Source of the DNA: Notolepis coatsorum
Lineage: Eukaryota; Chordata; Actinopteri; Aulopiformes; Paralepididae
Assembly: GCA_963971535.1 (NCBI GenBank)
Contig: OZ020588.1
Coordinates: forward strand, 122,534,887 to 122,598,886
Direction: 5' to 3'
Length of the DNA stretch: 64,000 nt
Translations under genes and position numbers: made by a program
Shown: in pieces, positions 45,538 to 56,298 of the stretch
Numbering within the stretch: the first letter of the stretch is position 1
Layout of the letters: each line of letters begins with the position of its first letter
The notes under the pieces: generated by a model
What the model saw: only the letters and a program-made list of their open reading frames with translations
The model's database searches: none
Told to the model about the DNA's origin: nothing

Positions 45538-47297
45538 GGGCGGACCCCGACAGAAAGGGCTGGTTTGATACGGGAGAAGCTGTCATCAAACTGGTTGACA
45601 CACCCCCCCGCCCCTGAACACCCCTCTAGCGCATGCTGAGGAGTTGTTCCGCAGCTAGACACGCAAGGCATGAGGACCCCTTGGGCTCCTACACGCCGAA
45701 GCCCTGCAGTGATATTGCTACCACCCAAATCACGCTCGCCTCTTCTTTGCAGACCACTGCCGCTCTCACGGGAGTGGGAGGCATCGGCGTGATACCCCGC
45801 CTGGCGAAGGTGAGGCCAGGGTAACCCTTGCTGTGCATTCAACAGAAGAGGCCTCGAGTCCCACTGCTGACCACTGTAGCTAGTGGCAGCTGTAACACCA
45901 GGCTCATCCATCACACAACGTGTGGTGCAGGAGCCACGCGACAGCACAACATTCTCACGGACAGACCCAGGCTCAGCCATCAACTGGGTGTCAGCCCCTG
46001 TCCCCATGAGAAGTGAAGAATGGGGCCGCATGCGCTTCAAAGAAGGTTCGCGGCCCGCAGCCAAAGGAAAACGATCAGAGCCCCGCTTCTGTGGGTACCA
46101 GAGAGAGGATTGAACAGGGAGCGGGCTGCTCGCGGCAAAGTGACAACGGCTTGTTTTATCCAAGCTGAATTCACCCAAAATGGCCAATCCCTCGGCCGCC
46201 AAGGCTGTCGGCCTTGTGGAACCCTGTTGACTCTCCGCCCAGGGCACCACTGGCGGGGGAAACATGGCCGCCTGTCGAGGGCCTCGCCACAGTCGTTGAT
46301 GAGACCGTGCTCCCACCTCTGGCTGCACAGCGTGAGGCAGTGTAGGACCCAGATCAACAACTGCCTGCGCCTCCACAAAACGACCAAAAAGTCTTTCCGT
46401 GGAAAAAGGAGTCGTGAGGAGAGAAAACCTATCCTCTTCCCCAAGAGGAGAGTGCTCCAACCAAACATGCCTAACAACAAACGTTGATAGCATCCTAATC
46501 CTCCCCGCAGTTATAGCTTGCGACTGAGTCAAGATCTCTATAACACCACAAACATGCAACATGTTTACAATGTCGGCTGGATCCATAGCCCTACTACCCG
46601 ACGCCAATGTGGATAGGAAACTAGCCAGCTGAGCCATAACACTGGCCGCCGCTACAAACCATCCTGCAGCAGTATACCACTCATCCGTCCATACTGCCAC
46701 CCTCAGAGCCGATTCGCTCTCAAGCATCGGCCGGGTGGGACATCGTTCATCCCCGCCGGGGCACAGGAACAAAGCTACCTGACTACGTAGCCACGGTACA
46801 CCCGGCCTGCACCCTGTTGTTAGCCCGTTTACCCATAAAAAAGGTAAATATGACTCAGCGAAACCCCCCACATTAGCAACCGACTGACCTTCATCAATGA
46901 AGCGGGCAAGAGGAGGGAAAAGCGGCAATGTCCCGCGGCGGGGATTATTAGAACAACAACCCATTTCAGCATCAACATTAGCATTAGCAGTAGCATTAGT
47001 AGCATTAGCGTTAGCGTGCTCCAGGATCGCCAGGAAATCGTCCACTGCAGTGGAACGTTCACCAAGCCACCCCGGCCCTGGCGCCGAAACATACTTCACA
47101 GCATTACCAATACCAACATTAATGCCTGATGACACAGGGCCTACCTTTGTACAAACCGGCTCGATAGCCAAACCTTGTACGCTGCCCCTTGGTCTGCTGC
47201 CGTCAGACGAGGAAACATCAACACAGGCCAGTACAGGTCGCTGAAACATGCCTCGAAGATGCCAGGGGTAAGCAAACCTCCGGTAAGCATTCAACAT
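45468..47297 (-). CDS. DIRS copy A Gag-like protein
   Basis: 609 codons with no interruption, starting MLNAYRRFAYPWHLRG. The middle (about residues 205-320) matches the pattern of fish DIRS Gag proteins: WFVAAASVMAQLASFLSTLA, DPADIVNMLHVCGVIEI, QAITAGR, HVWLEHSPLGEEDRFSLL. An Ala-Asn run (NANATNATANANV) comes from a GCTAAT microsatellite. No zinc knuckle is visible. The same region is deleted and decayed in copy B. It would form the particle that encloses the element's RNA. It is preserved even though its pol is broken. Confidence 0.82.
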   Translation of the reverse strand: MLNAYRRFAYPWHLRGMFQRPVLACVDVSSSDGSRPRGSVQGLAIEPVCTKVGPVSSGINVGIGNAVKYVSAPGPGWLGERSTAVDDFLAILEHANANATNATANANVDAEMGCCSNNPRRGTLPLFPPLARFIDEGQSVANVGGFAESYLPFLWVNGLTTGCRPGVPWLRSQVALFLCPGGDERCPTRPMLESESALRVAVWTDEWYTAAGWFVAAASVMAQLASFLSTLASGSRAMDPADIVNMLHVCGVIEILTQSQAITAGRIRMLSTFVVRHVWLEHSPLGEEDRFSLLTTPFSTERLFGRFVEAQAVVDLGPTLPHAVQPEVGARSHQRLWRGPRQAAMFPPPVVPWAESQQGSTRPTALAAEGLAILGEFSLDKTSRCHFAASSPLPVQSSLWYPQKRGSDRFPLAAGREPSLKRMRPHSSLLMGTGADTQLMAEPGSVRENVVLSRGSCTTRCVMDEPGVTAATSYSGQQWDSRPLLLNAQQGLPWPHLRQAGYHADASHSRESGSGLQRRGERDLGGSNITAGLRRVGAQGVLMPCVSSCGTTPQHALEGCSGAGGCVNQFDDSFSRIKPALSVGVRPWVRRTAGGTGPTIYCSLRPSVS

Positions 47298-47299
47298 TA

Positions 47300-47553
47300 C
47301 GCAATTTCTCTAATCTTTTCATAACAACTAGTTTACATTAAGGTGCACTGCGACCGTTATGATGGAAACGAAAATAGAGGAAGAGTGTTTGGTGACCATG
47401 CCTACTGTCTTATAGGCTACGCCTCCATAGGGGCGGGACCCGGCAGGTGTAGGTGTACTTGTTTTTCCGTTGATGGAGTACAATAGGTACATGAGATGAG
47501 GTATATCTCGATAGGCTTAAGAGCGGGACGCGATGGCCAAGTACGATAATATA
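47300..47553 (-). repeat. DIRS copy A terminal repeat
   Basis: Aligns with the right terminal region of copy B (51262-51515): TTTCATAACAACTAGTTTAC, GTGCACTGC, GAGGAAG, GATATATCTC-like, GACGCGATG and the outer end ATAATATAAC. The two are clearly diverged, so the copies inserted independently. Confidence 0.75.
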
Positions 47554-48020
47554 ACTTCCCTGTAATGAACTTTGAAAGCCAATCACCCAGAAACTACAAT
47601 CAGAATTGACCAATCATCTGTTTTGAGCCCGCCCTCTGCTGCTTACGGGCTCAAGGGTCAGATTCAAGCCTATACTGAGCAGGGCAGGAGTTTATCTTGA
47701 CGTTGGTACGAATATTTCCTAAAACTTTGATATTTTACAATTACAATTGTTTGTTTCAACAACACTAATTCATAAATTGTAATGATGCAGAGGGGCTGAA
47801 TTGCTGAAATTGCAAGGCCAGCCTCAACTGAAGGAGAACCATAGGTGGTGTGGTAGGACTCCACATATCTGGACCCCTCCCTTGGGTTATTATACACCCC
47901 ACACCATCTGGACCTCTCTTCATCCCCACCCAACACTATTTTAACCCCTCTTCAACCCCACCACACTCTATCTGAACCTCTCTTCATAACCACCCTACTC
48001 TATCTGAACCTCTCTTCATA
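47554..48020. other. Spacer with a 32-bp minisatellite
   Basis: 47940-48020 has units of CTCTATCTGAACCTCTCTTCATAAC-CACC type, which continue at 51516-51560 on the other side of DIRS copy B. That copy therefore inserted into this minisatellite. The rest is unassigned. Confidence 0.6.
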
Positions 48021-48316
48021 ACGAAAGGTTATCCTATAACCTAGTTATATGAATACTGGCAGAGCGTCTCGCTCTTTGCCATTATGAGATATCTCTTATC
48101 TCCTAGCACCTACTGTGCTCACGAACAAACAATTGCACTCACATGCACGTGGCCAGGCCACGCCCCCGGGTCCTACTATATGACACCGGACATGGTCACA
48201 CTCTACCTTCCTCAGAAAAAGTTTCCAACACTGAAAACCCAACCAAGGGACCTCAGGGCGCTAAGAGCGAGACGCTCTGCCAGTATTCATATAACTAGGT
48301 TATAGGATAACCTTTC
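48021..48316. repeat. Fold-back unit derived from a DIRS terminal repeat
   Basis: The ends are inverted copies of about 58 bp (AACGAAAGGTTATCCTATAA... and its complement ending at 48323). The interior (48050-48240) is the inverted match of the full right terminal repeat of copy B (51300-51495). It lies directly against the short left terminal repeat of copy B. Confidence 0.75.
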
Positions 48317-48379
48317 GTTATATTATCATACTGGTCATCGCGTCTCGCTCTTTGCCATTATGAGATATGGGACAGAGCA

Positions 48380-49470
48380 GACACGTGACCCGACAAGTGG
48401 CAGACGCGTGACCCGACAAGTGTACCCCCTGAGGGCCCGTAAGCCCCACTACCAGAGAGGAGGGGAGTCCCGTCCACCCGCCCGTCCTAACGAAGGGGGG
48501 GAGGCAGTCAACTCCACCAAAGTGCGAAAAAGGGGGAACCAGAGACCCCTGAAAAACGCACAGCACAGAACCACCTGGGAGACAGAACCCCCAGTCATGT
48601 CCATGAGGGAAAACTTAACAAAGGGACCCGGGGAGGACCAGGAGGCCGCAGCACAGATGTCCTCCACCGAGGCCCCCCCTAACAGGGCAGCAGCCAGAGG
48701 GGGGACCTGTCCAGCCAACGTGCAGCAAAAGGCAACGCCCCCGCAGAACCAATGTGACAGGTGCTGCTTGGACAGCGCCTCACCCGTGCAAGGGCCACGT
48801 AACAAACAAACAGTTGAACGGAAGCCCTGAGAGCCAGAGTCCTAGCGTGAGGAGGCGGACGAACGCCTGAACCACAATATCCCCGGAGCGAAAGAGCTCC
48901 GGATATTCTTTGGCACGAAGACTGGATTAGGCCTCAGAGTCGCACCGCTATCGGCCGAATAGACAGGCACTCAGGCTGCACCGAGAGAGCACCGAGAGAG
49001 CACACAGCTCACCCACGCGTTTAGCGGAGGTGATGGCCAAAAATACCGCTGTCTTTAAGACAGCAGATCCAAGAGGCTCAAACGGGGCCTCCGACAACCG
49101 GCCCAGGACCAGTTGGAGGTCCCACTCGGAGACAGAGAACGTTCCACAGGCTTGACACGGCGAGCGCCAAGCAGGAATGTTCCACGAGAGGGTGGCTGAA
49201 CAATGTTCTGCCCCCACACTCGACCATATGCCACTCCCCAGCGTAAGCCGCGGTAGAGGAGAGAGCGCGCGCGTACCGGCTAGCGTCAACCACAGAATAG
49301 TCAAGACGCATCCCCACCAGATTCACACTGTCAGCAGCCAAGCCTAGAGGCTGCCCCAGAACAGGAGGCAGAACAGAGTTCCGCATGCCTGAGAGAGAGC
49401 CCGCAATGACCACGGAACAGGCCACGGCAGGGCCACCAAGAGCTGAATCAGGGCCGGGGACCACACAGCT
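48380..49470 (-). pseudogene. DIRS copy B tyrosine recombinase remnant
   Basis: Successive minus-strand frames give WDLQLVLGRLSEAPFEPL and AVFLAITSAKRVGELCALSV (49130-48990), and GEALSKQHLSHWFCGGVAFCC with SVEDICAAASWSSPGPFVKF (48790-48590), parallel to copy A. Frameshifts and deletions break it. The Arg of the SAKRVGEL motif remains. Confidence 0.82.
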
Positions 49471-50012
49471 GAGCCCCGGCCCGGCGCGACCAGGACCAAG
49501 TCCCGCGCTCCCGACGTACCCGCCCCAACAGCTGAGCTATCAGGTGTAAGGGGGGGAATGCGTACAGAATCCCGGACGGCCACGGAATCGGTCCCAGACC
49601 TGCCCGACTATGTCTGGACGTAGTTCCCACTCGTCAGGGTGAGGACCGCCCCGCAACATCACACCTGCACCCACATTCTCCCTGCCGGGGATGTGGAGAG
49701 CCCTCAGGCAGAGCAGATGGAGAACTGACATGGGAACCTTCAGCCGCTTCCACATGTCTCACACCGGGTACATTTCCATACTGGAAAAAACCCACCTCTG
49801 TATCCTCCTCATGAAGAGGAGGCAAAGAGGGACCCCAGCAGCAGGCGCATCACGGACAGCGCCATAACCGTCCTAGGACGGAATCTCCCGAGCGTGCCGA
49901 GAACCCAACCACTCGCCGCCGCTCCGAGAGGGATGCCCATATAGACCTTGAGCTTAGAAAAAGCCCAAGTACTCCACCCGTTGACTGGGAAGAGGAGAAC
50001 TCTACTTCCAGT

Positions 50013-51260
50013 CTACAGCAAAACCCAGGCTGGTGAGACACCACCTGCCTGGTATGAGACCTGGCGATCTACCCTGACCGGCCAAAGGACCAGAATGTCT
50101 TCCAGGGCAGAATACAATTCGTAACCCCTGACGACGCAGAGGCCCCGGAGAGGGGAGCCCTGAGGAGGGAAAAAACGTCTCTCCTCCTCAAGGGGAGACT
50201 GATCCAACCAAAGATGTCTGTAAACAAGCGTTGACAGCATCCTAGCCCTCCCTGCGGTTATAGCTTGCGGCTAGGTCAAAAGCTAATAACCTCAAAACCT
50301 TGCGCGATGTTTTGACGTCGGCTGGCCCTAAGGCCCCACCACCGACACCATTTTTGACAGAAAAAACAGCAATTCGAACAATGTTGCTAGTCGCTGCTAA
50401 TTCTATACCGCGGCGGTATAGGCTTTAACAGCACACCAGCCACCTGCCGGGCCGACTCGCCTCATGGCGTCGGCCGGGCGGGACACCGTTCCACCATGTC
50501 AGAGGCAAAGGACTGATGCCACCTGCTTCACAAGCACGGAGCACCAGTGGTGGCTGCAGACAAAAGACTACTACTAGTGAAGCACTGCCTCACTTGTAGG
50601 AATGCAGAAACCTCCACTGTGGTGTGCACCCATGAAGGGGTAAATGAATAAATTAACGACACCTCTACTAACACACTGCAGAATGGGCTAGCCCATACAC
50701 ACAATTGTTAAGGGGATGCAGACCAGAGAAAAACACCAGTCCCGCACATAATTCATAGATTCACAAAAAGCACACCAGCCCTGGGCCTCAGCCCATCCAC
50801 CCATGAAAATGGTAAACAAGCCCCCGCTAAACCCCCAACATTAGACACCGATTGACCGTCAGCATGAATGGTTAAGAGGAGGGAAGACCTTTTAGTAAAG
50901 ACAGCCCTCGGCGGGGAACAAAGAATGGAGACCCAGCATTGTAGCATTAGCATTAGCCGCGTGCACTAGGATAGTTGGGAAAACACCCAAAACAGAGTCA
51001 TGACGACCATGTTTTCCCAAATATCCTGCCCCTCGCGCCAATACATCACACGGCTGTCTCACGGGACAACGAGCAGCATTACTCATGCTAGTATCAATGC
51101 CTGACAACGCAGGCCTACCTGTGTGCGATGTAGCTCGACTGCTAACTGTCGCGCTACGTCCCTCAGTCCGCTGTCACGAGATGAGGAAACCCAGGACAGG
51201 CCCGATGCGCTGGTACGATGTGCCGAGAAAATTCCAGGGGCTGGTGAACCTCCGGCGAAA
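50013..51260 (-). pseudogene. DIRS copy B gag remnant
   Basis: HLWLDQSPLEEERRFF (about 50205-50160) and LSTLVYR correspond to copy A's HVWLEHSPLGEEDRF and LSTFVVR. GQSVSNVGGLAGACLPFSWVDGL (50860-50790) corresponds to GQSVANVGGFAESYLPFLWVNGL. Frames are broken. A LINE tail lies inside (50640-50735). Confidence 0.8.
50640..50735 (-). mobile_element. LINE 3' tail, third copy
   Basis: ACACTGCAGAATGGGC and CACAATTGTTAAGGGGATGC, then CAGACCAGAGAAA, match the tails at 6376-6480 and (inverted) 9365-9455. The left end has an AATGAATAAATT simple tail. Confidence 0.7.
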
Positions 51261-51552
51261 ACCCAACATTGTGTAATTTCTTCCTGCGTTTCATAACAAC
51301 TAGTTCACGGAGTGCACTGCAGCGTCCGTGTTGGAAACAAAAAAGAGGAAGGTAGAGTGTGACCATGTCCGGTGTCATATAGTAGGACCCGGGGGCGTGG
51401 CCTGGTCACATGCATGTGAGTGCAATTGTTTGTTCGTGAGCACAGTAGGTGCTAGGAGATAAGATATATCTCATAATGGCAAAGAGCGAGACGCGATGAC
51501 CAGTATGATAATATAACCACCCCACTCTATCTGAACCTCTCTTCATAACCAC

Positions 51553-51603
51553 CCCACTCTATTTAATAATAATAATAGATTTCATTTTTATAGCACACTT
51601 TAA
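51553..51603. repeat. Left part of a fish repeat interrupted by the L2 LINE
   Basis: AATAATAATAATAGATTTC then TTTTATAGCACACTTTAAAC is the start of a common fish repeat tail. Its continuation, CTCAAGGTGCTTAACACAAT, appears at 54468-54487 on the far side of the LINE. A related copy starts at 61500. Confidence 0.6.
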
Positions 51604-51993
51604 ACTCAAGTCAAGTCAAGTCAAGAGTTTTATTTGTCACGGCATACAAGTATACAATGAAATGCGGGTGGTCTTGCCCGCAACAATGTGCAATACAGTG
51701 GTACAACATATAATAGAATCCAATAAAAACAACATTGTGCAATAAACAGGTAACAGGTAACATGGTGTGACATCTCGGTATCTGTACATAGTTATTTACA
51801 GAGCATATAGGACATGCTAGGTAGCTTTGGTAGTGCAATACACTGTTACTGTTGTTATACTAATTTAAAGTGGCCTTTCCTTTTGGCCATAAGTGGGTGT
51901 TTGCGGCATGAGTGTGTGCCCGCTCATGTTAAAGTGTTAAAGTGGCTGCTCGTGTGTGTGCTTGTGTGTGGATAGTTCAGTGTTCTGTGGCAC

Positions 51994-53382
51994 TCAATGT
52001 TCATTGTTCAAGGCTCTGATGGCCTGGGGGAAGAAGCTGAGCCTAAGCCTCTCTGTCCTAGTAGCTGGGGTTCTCAGGCGTCTGCCTGACCTCAGCAGCT
52101 GGAACAGGCTGTTATTGGGGTGGTGGGGGTCTTTCATTATTCTGCAGGCTCTGGATTTGCACCTCTTGTTGTATAGAACCTGCAGGGGAGGTAGTGCAAT
52201 ACCCGTGGTACGCTCGGCTGAGCGCACCACTCTCTGTAGGGCCTTCTTGTCCTGTGCCGTGCTGTTTCCATACCAGGCAGTGATGTTTCCGGTCAAGATG
52301 CTCTCTACAGCTCCTGAGTAGAAGGACTGGAGTATCTTCCCCGATACTCTGAACTTCCTTAACTGTCTCAGGTGGTAGAGGCGCTGCTTCGCCTTCTTTA
52401 CTACTGTGTCTATGTGTGTTGACCATGTCAGATCTTCTGAGATGTGGACCCCCAGGTACTTAAAGCTGCTCACCCTGTCCACGGTAGCCCCGTTAATCAT
52501 CAGTGGTGTGTGTGTCTCCTGCTGTCCTCTCCTATAATCCACGATCAGCTCCTTGGTTTTACCAATGTTCAGGAGCAGGCTGTTGTCCTGGCACCAGCGT
52601 TCCAGTACCTCAACCTCCTCCTGGTAGGCCTTCTCGTCGTTGTCCGAGATCCGCCCCACCACCACCGTGTCGTCTGCGAACTTCACTATGGAGTTGGAGC
52701 TGAACTTGGCCACACAGTCGTGTGTGTATAGTGAGTACAGCAGGGGGCTCAGAACACAGCCCTGGGGGGACCCGATGCTCAGGGTGATGGTGTTGGAGGT
52801 CTGACCCCCCACCCTGACCGCCTGGGGTCTTTCACTCAGAAAGTCCAGTACCCAGGCGCTCAGGGCGGAGCTCAGACCCAGCTCGATCAGCTTGTCCACC
52901 AGTCTGGTGGGGACTATGGTGTTGAACGCTGAGCTGTAGTCAATGAACAACAGTCTCACATAGCCCCCCTCCTGACGGTCCAGGTGAGAGAGGGTGCTGT
53001 GCAGTACTTGGGAGACCGCATCGTCAGTGGACCTGTTTGGCCTGTATGCAAATTGCATAGGGTCCATATCGCTGGGGAGGGAGGCACAAATGTGATCCTT
53101 GACCAGCCTCTCGAAACATTTCATGGCCACAGAGGTGAGTGCCACCGGTCTGTAGTCATTGAGACCTGCTGGGGAGGGTTTCTTTGGTACCGGGATAATG
53201 GTAGACATCTTGAAGCAGGCAGGGACCACTGACTCCTTCAGGGATCGATTAAATATGGTGGTGAACACAGGGGCTAGCTGGTTAGCACAGGACTTGAGTA
53301 TGCGTCCTGTTATTCCATCTGGGCCAGCCGCCTTCCTGGTGTTCACCTGCATAAATGCTCTTCTCACACTGTGTACCGTCAA
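51994..53382 (-). pseudogene. L2 LINE reverse transcriptase
   Basis: 462 open codons. RT motifs in order: KAAGPDGITG, IIPVPKKPSPAGLNDYRPVA, FAYRPNRSTDDA, first catalytic Asp in LLFIDYSSAFNTI (about 148), GSPQGCVLSPLL, active site FADDTVVV (235-238), YLGVHIS. The C-terminal domain holds AWYGNSTAQDKKALQRVVR and RTERLRLSFFPQAIRALN. All catalytic Asp are retained. It primes on nicked genomic DNA in the nucleus. The frame is out of register with the upstream endonuclease part, so this copy is probably inactive. Confidence 0.9.
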
Positions 53383-54455
53383 TGAGAGAGCGTCCCCGCC
53401 CCCCCGCGGATGCCCCCCCCCCCCTCCACAACAGCCGGCGCACCAGTGACGTCACTAGCCGTTGGGCTAGCAGTGCCACTGTTTGCACCAAACCGCACGT
53501 AGAAGGTGTTGAGCTGGTCCGCAAGGGAGGCGTCGTCGCTCCCCATTGAGGGGGCGCTGACTTTGTAGTCAGTTATAGCCCTCAGTCCTTGCCATAAGCC
53601 TCTTGTGTCATTCTGTGCCATTTGTGCCTCCATCTTGTCGGCATACGTCCTCTTAGCAAGTTTAACAGCCTTGCGCAGAGTGTAGACTGTTATCTTGTAC
53701 TCTTCCATGTTTCCTGACTCTCTGCCCAGGTTATAAGCAGTGGTGCGAGAGTTCAGGGCTGCTCTGATAGTACTGTCCACCCATGGTTTCTGGTTTGGGA
53801 ACACCCTCGCCTTTTTTGTGGCGACAATACTATCAGCCAGCGTTGTTATGAATGACACCACAGCGTCTGTGAACTCGCTGACGTCACTGGTGCTCCTCTC
53901 GAACATTCCCCAGTCGGCGACGTCTAGTGCGTCCTGAAGCGTGGCCTCTGATTGGTCGTCCCATTTTTTAACCTCACGTGACACGACGGCGTCACATGAT
54001 CTCTGTTTGTAAGCGAGGACCAGCAAGATGGCGGCATGATCCGACGTGTTCGTTGCTCCCGCTAATGGTGGGGCCGGTACAGCCTTGTATCCGGCTCTGA
54101 ACAGGGTGTAGCAGTGGTCGAGTGTATTTCCTCCCCTTGTGGAGCAGACGATGTGCTGAAAGAAAGACGGCATGACTTTTTTCAGATTCGCCTGATTGAA
54201 ATCCCCGTCTCCCGCTTCTTTGTCTCTTCTGATCTCCATTGGCCATTCTTGGCATGATAAAGTGTCTCTAAACTCCTCTTTGAGTCCGGAGTTTAGGTCA
54301 ATAAGTGACAAGCGGTCGTATGACGTCCCCGCCAGTGATGCTTTGATAAAAAAAGTAGTAAAAACAAACATAATAACTAAAAATGTGCACATTCGTTGCT
54401 GAGCAAAACCCACAGCGACTGACTCGGGTCGCGCCATGATCATTCTCATGATCAA
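53379..54455 (-). pseudogene. L2 LINE 5' ORF with partial endonuclease
   Basis: 358 codons. From residue 84, GDFNQANLK (metal-binding Asp-Asn region), TRGGNTLDHCY and TSDHAAIL (catalytic Asp-His pair) are the last third of an apurinic-type endonuclease. A linker to the RT follows. The first 80 residues start near the element's 5' edge and include a hydrophobic run (CTFLVIMFVFTTFFI) and YDRLSLIDLNSGLKEEFRD. The N-terminal endonuclease motifs are missing between these parts, so an internal deletion is likely. Confidence 0.8.
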
Positions 54456-54465
54456 CTCAGTGAGC

Positions 54466-54670
54466 TCTCAAGGTGCTTAACACAATTAAAAATAGAATAA
54501 AAAGGTTTAAAACAAGAAAACATTCAAATGAATAAAAATAAAAAGATAAGAATAAAAAAGTTGGTAACACTTTATTATAACACTCAGTTATAAGACCTTT
54601 ATAAGATATTTGTAGATAATGAACTAATCATGAACAAATCATTTATATACATTCGTAAATTATTATTAAA
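54466..54670. repeat. Right part of interrupted fish repeat, then GGTAACACTTTA-type repeat
   Basis: CTCAAGGTGCTTAACACAAT (54468-54487) continues the repeat broken at 51603. From 54561, TTGGTAACACTTTATTATAA starts another dispersed fish repeat that is later interrupted by a SINE and a MITE. Confidence 0.5.
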
Positions 54671-54675
54671 TAATT

Positions 54676-55026
54676 ATTTTTTATCCACTTTTTCTCCTCT
54701 TTTTCTATTTTTCTCCCATCCCAATTTCGCTGTGCCAATTCTCCCCTCCCCTGTCATGACCGTTGCTCGCATATGCCCCCCACTGGCCGGTTGTAGGGAG
54801 GATAGAAGCCTTGCATCACGTGTCCCCTCCGATACACGAGGAGACCTGTAGGAGTCGCTGTCCACAACGTCCAGATTACCACCCATCGACTTCCACCCGC
54901 TAACTCTGCCAATTGAGTTAGTCTAACGGCCGGCCCAAGCCGGAGGCAATGCCGACAGCCGGATTCGAACCCGGTGTCTCTTGCGTTGGTGACGAGCGCA
55001 ATGTCCGCTGCGCCACCCAGCCGCCC
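54676..55026 (-). mobile_element. Complete tRNA-derived SINE with 15-bp TSD
   Basis: The minus strand starts GGGCGGCTGGGTGGCGCAGC: A box TGGCGCAGCGG, and B box GGTTCGAATCC downstream. These are the RNA polymerase III promoter of a tRNA-like head. The body ends in a pyrimidine/T-rich tail. It is flanked by a perfect duplication TATTATTAAATAATT (54661-54675, 55027-55041), which fixes both ends at 351 bp. Promoter boxes are intact, so it may still be transcribed. Fragments of the same family lie at 8385 and 29277. Confidence 0.92.
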
Positions 55027-55092
55027 TATTATTAAATAATTTATAACTATATTTGTATAACATTAAAAAATTTGTTCTACATTATTTATAAC

Positions 55093-55440
55093 TAGGGGTG
55101 TCCGATATTATCGGCCTACCGATATTGGCATAAAAATGTGATATCGGAAAATATCGGTATCGGTTTTCAATTTTTTTTTTTTTTTTTTTTTTTTTTACCT
55201 TTATTTACCCAGGCAAGCAAGTAAGAACAAATTATAATTGTATTTATTGTCAAAGTATGCATAATGTTGTGTTAATTACACGACAAGAGATATGTAATGT
55301 TAATTACCTGAAATTATTCTGTTTTTTGGGGGGGGAAACCCTGCATAAATCGGTATCGGTTGATATCGGTATCGGAAATTAAGAGTTGGACAATATCGGT
55401 ATATCGGTATCGGTAAAAAAGACAATATCGAGCATCCCTA
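55093..55440. mobile_element. hAT-like MITE (TAGGGRTG family), short form
   Basis: 348 bp. Ends TAGGGGTGTCCGATA and, inverted, TAGGGATGCTCGATA. 8-bp duplication TTTATAAC (55085-55092, 55441-55448). The interior is rich in GATATCGGTATCGG repeats near both ends and holds a T-run with CCCAGGCAAGCAAGTAAG. The same family as the long element at 56265-63939. Confidence 0.9.
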
Positions 55441-56256
55441 TTTATAACTCATTATCAACATTGTTTGTACTTGATTTTGTTCATCATTAAATAATGTTGT
55501 TTAATGTGTAGTAACACATTTGTAGATGCTTTGAAAAATGGATATGAAAAAACGACTATACTGTACCTCCATTTATTTGTTCATGTTCAACAAATGATTT
55601 GTTAAGACATTCATAAAATATCTATAAATCATTTGCAGATGCTATTGTGTGCCCTAATCTAATGTGAAGCCTATTCATCATTAACAAATGTCTAATAGTT
55701 TGTTTATTTGTGGACTTTTATGAATACACACGAAGCAATTACCAGACTTGTCTTTTCATGTTTAACAAATGATTTGTTAAGACATTCATAAAACATCTAT
55801 AAATCATTTGCAGATGCTATTGTGTGCTCTAATCTGAAGTGAAACAAACACATAATTCAAATGTAACGTTAGCGCCCACCACATCAAGTACGTTTACACA
55901 ACATAATAAGAGTTGTAGGTCGGAAATGATGGAATAGATTTACCAACAAAAAAGATGTTTAGCCTGCTCATACCTTAAAGGCGTGGTGCAGCACGAATAA
56001 CTTGGCTCTGCTAATGTATCGTGCTTCCATTCAACAGACGGTAACACACTCGTGTGATACTTCCTCTACATACTCTGTCAATACCTGGCAAGGGTACTCC
56101 TCGGTCCTAGTGCCCCCACGTTACACTATATGTTATGCACCTGTATTTTATATTCCACCCGGAGCCTATTTTTTGAAAATCTGCCTAAAATACATACCTA
56201 AGTAAATGGAATATTGCTCCACTTCTACAAGGGCTATTTGCATATTCAGTGAATGT
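55441..56256. repeat. AT-rich repeat with ~175-bp duplication, then block shared with 43.3 kb
   Basis: AACAAATGATTTGTTAAGAC to GATGCTATTGTGTGC occurs at 55579-55655 and again at 55756-55832 in tandem. From about 56153 the sequence matches 43307-43424 of the giant transposon. No coding sequence. Confidence 0.7.
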
Positions 56257-56298
56257 ATTCCCAGTAGGGATGCTCGATATTGGCTTTTTTACCGATAC

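Larger units (their letters stand above)
48317..51515 (-). mobile_element. DIRS-type retroelement (copy B), internally deleted
   Basis: About 3.2 kb. The left end (48313-48366, TATTATCATACTGGTCATCG to CATTATGAGATAT) is the inverted complement of the right end (51463-51515), as expected of DIRS inverted terminal repeats. It retains most of the tyrosine recombinase (48380-49464), a short piece of RNase H/RT (49540-50044) and decayed gag (50010-51260). The RT core is deleted. There is no target duplication beyond the surrounding minisatellite. Confidence 0.85.
51604..54465 (-). mobile_element. L2-type LINE, minus strand
   Basis: About 2.86 kb. The 3' end on the left has a tail of CAAGT repeats (51606-51630). 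The UTR follows, then one ORF region covering part of an endonuclease and the complete reverse transcriptase, separated by a frameshift in a C homopolymer (53399-53425). It splits another repeat, which fixes both ends roughly. Clade L2 (Jockey superfamily) is inferred from the RT C-terminus. Confidence 0.87.

Noticed and set aside
54900-55026. tRNA gene suggested by A and B boxes
   Set aside because: The rest does not fold as a tRNA and continues into a SINE body with a TSD. The heads at 8640 and 10366 are SINEs for the same reason.
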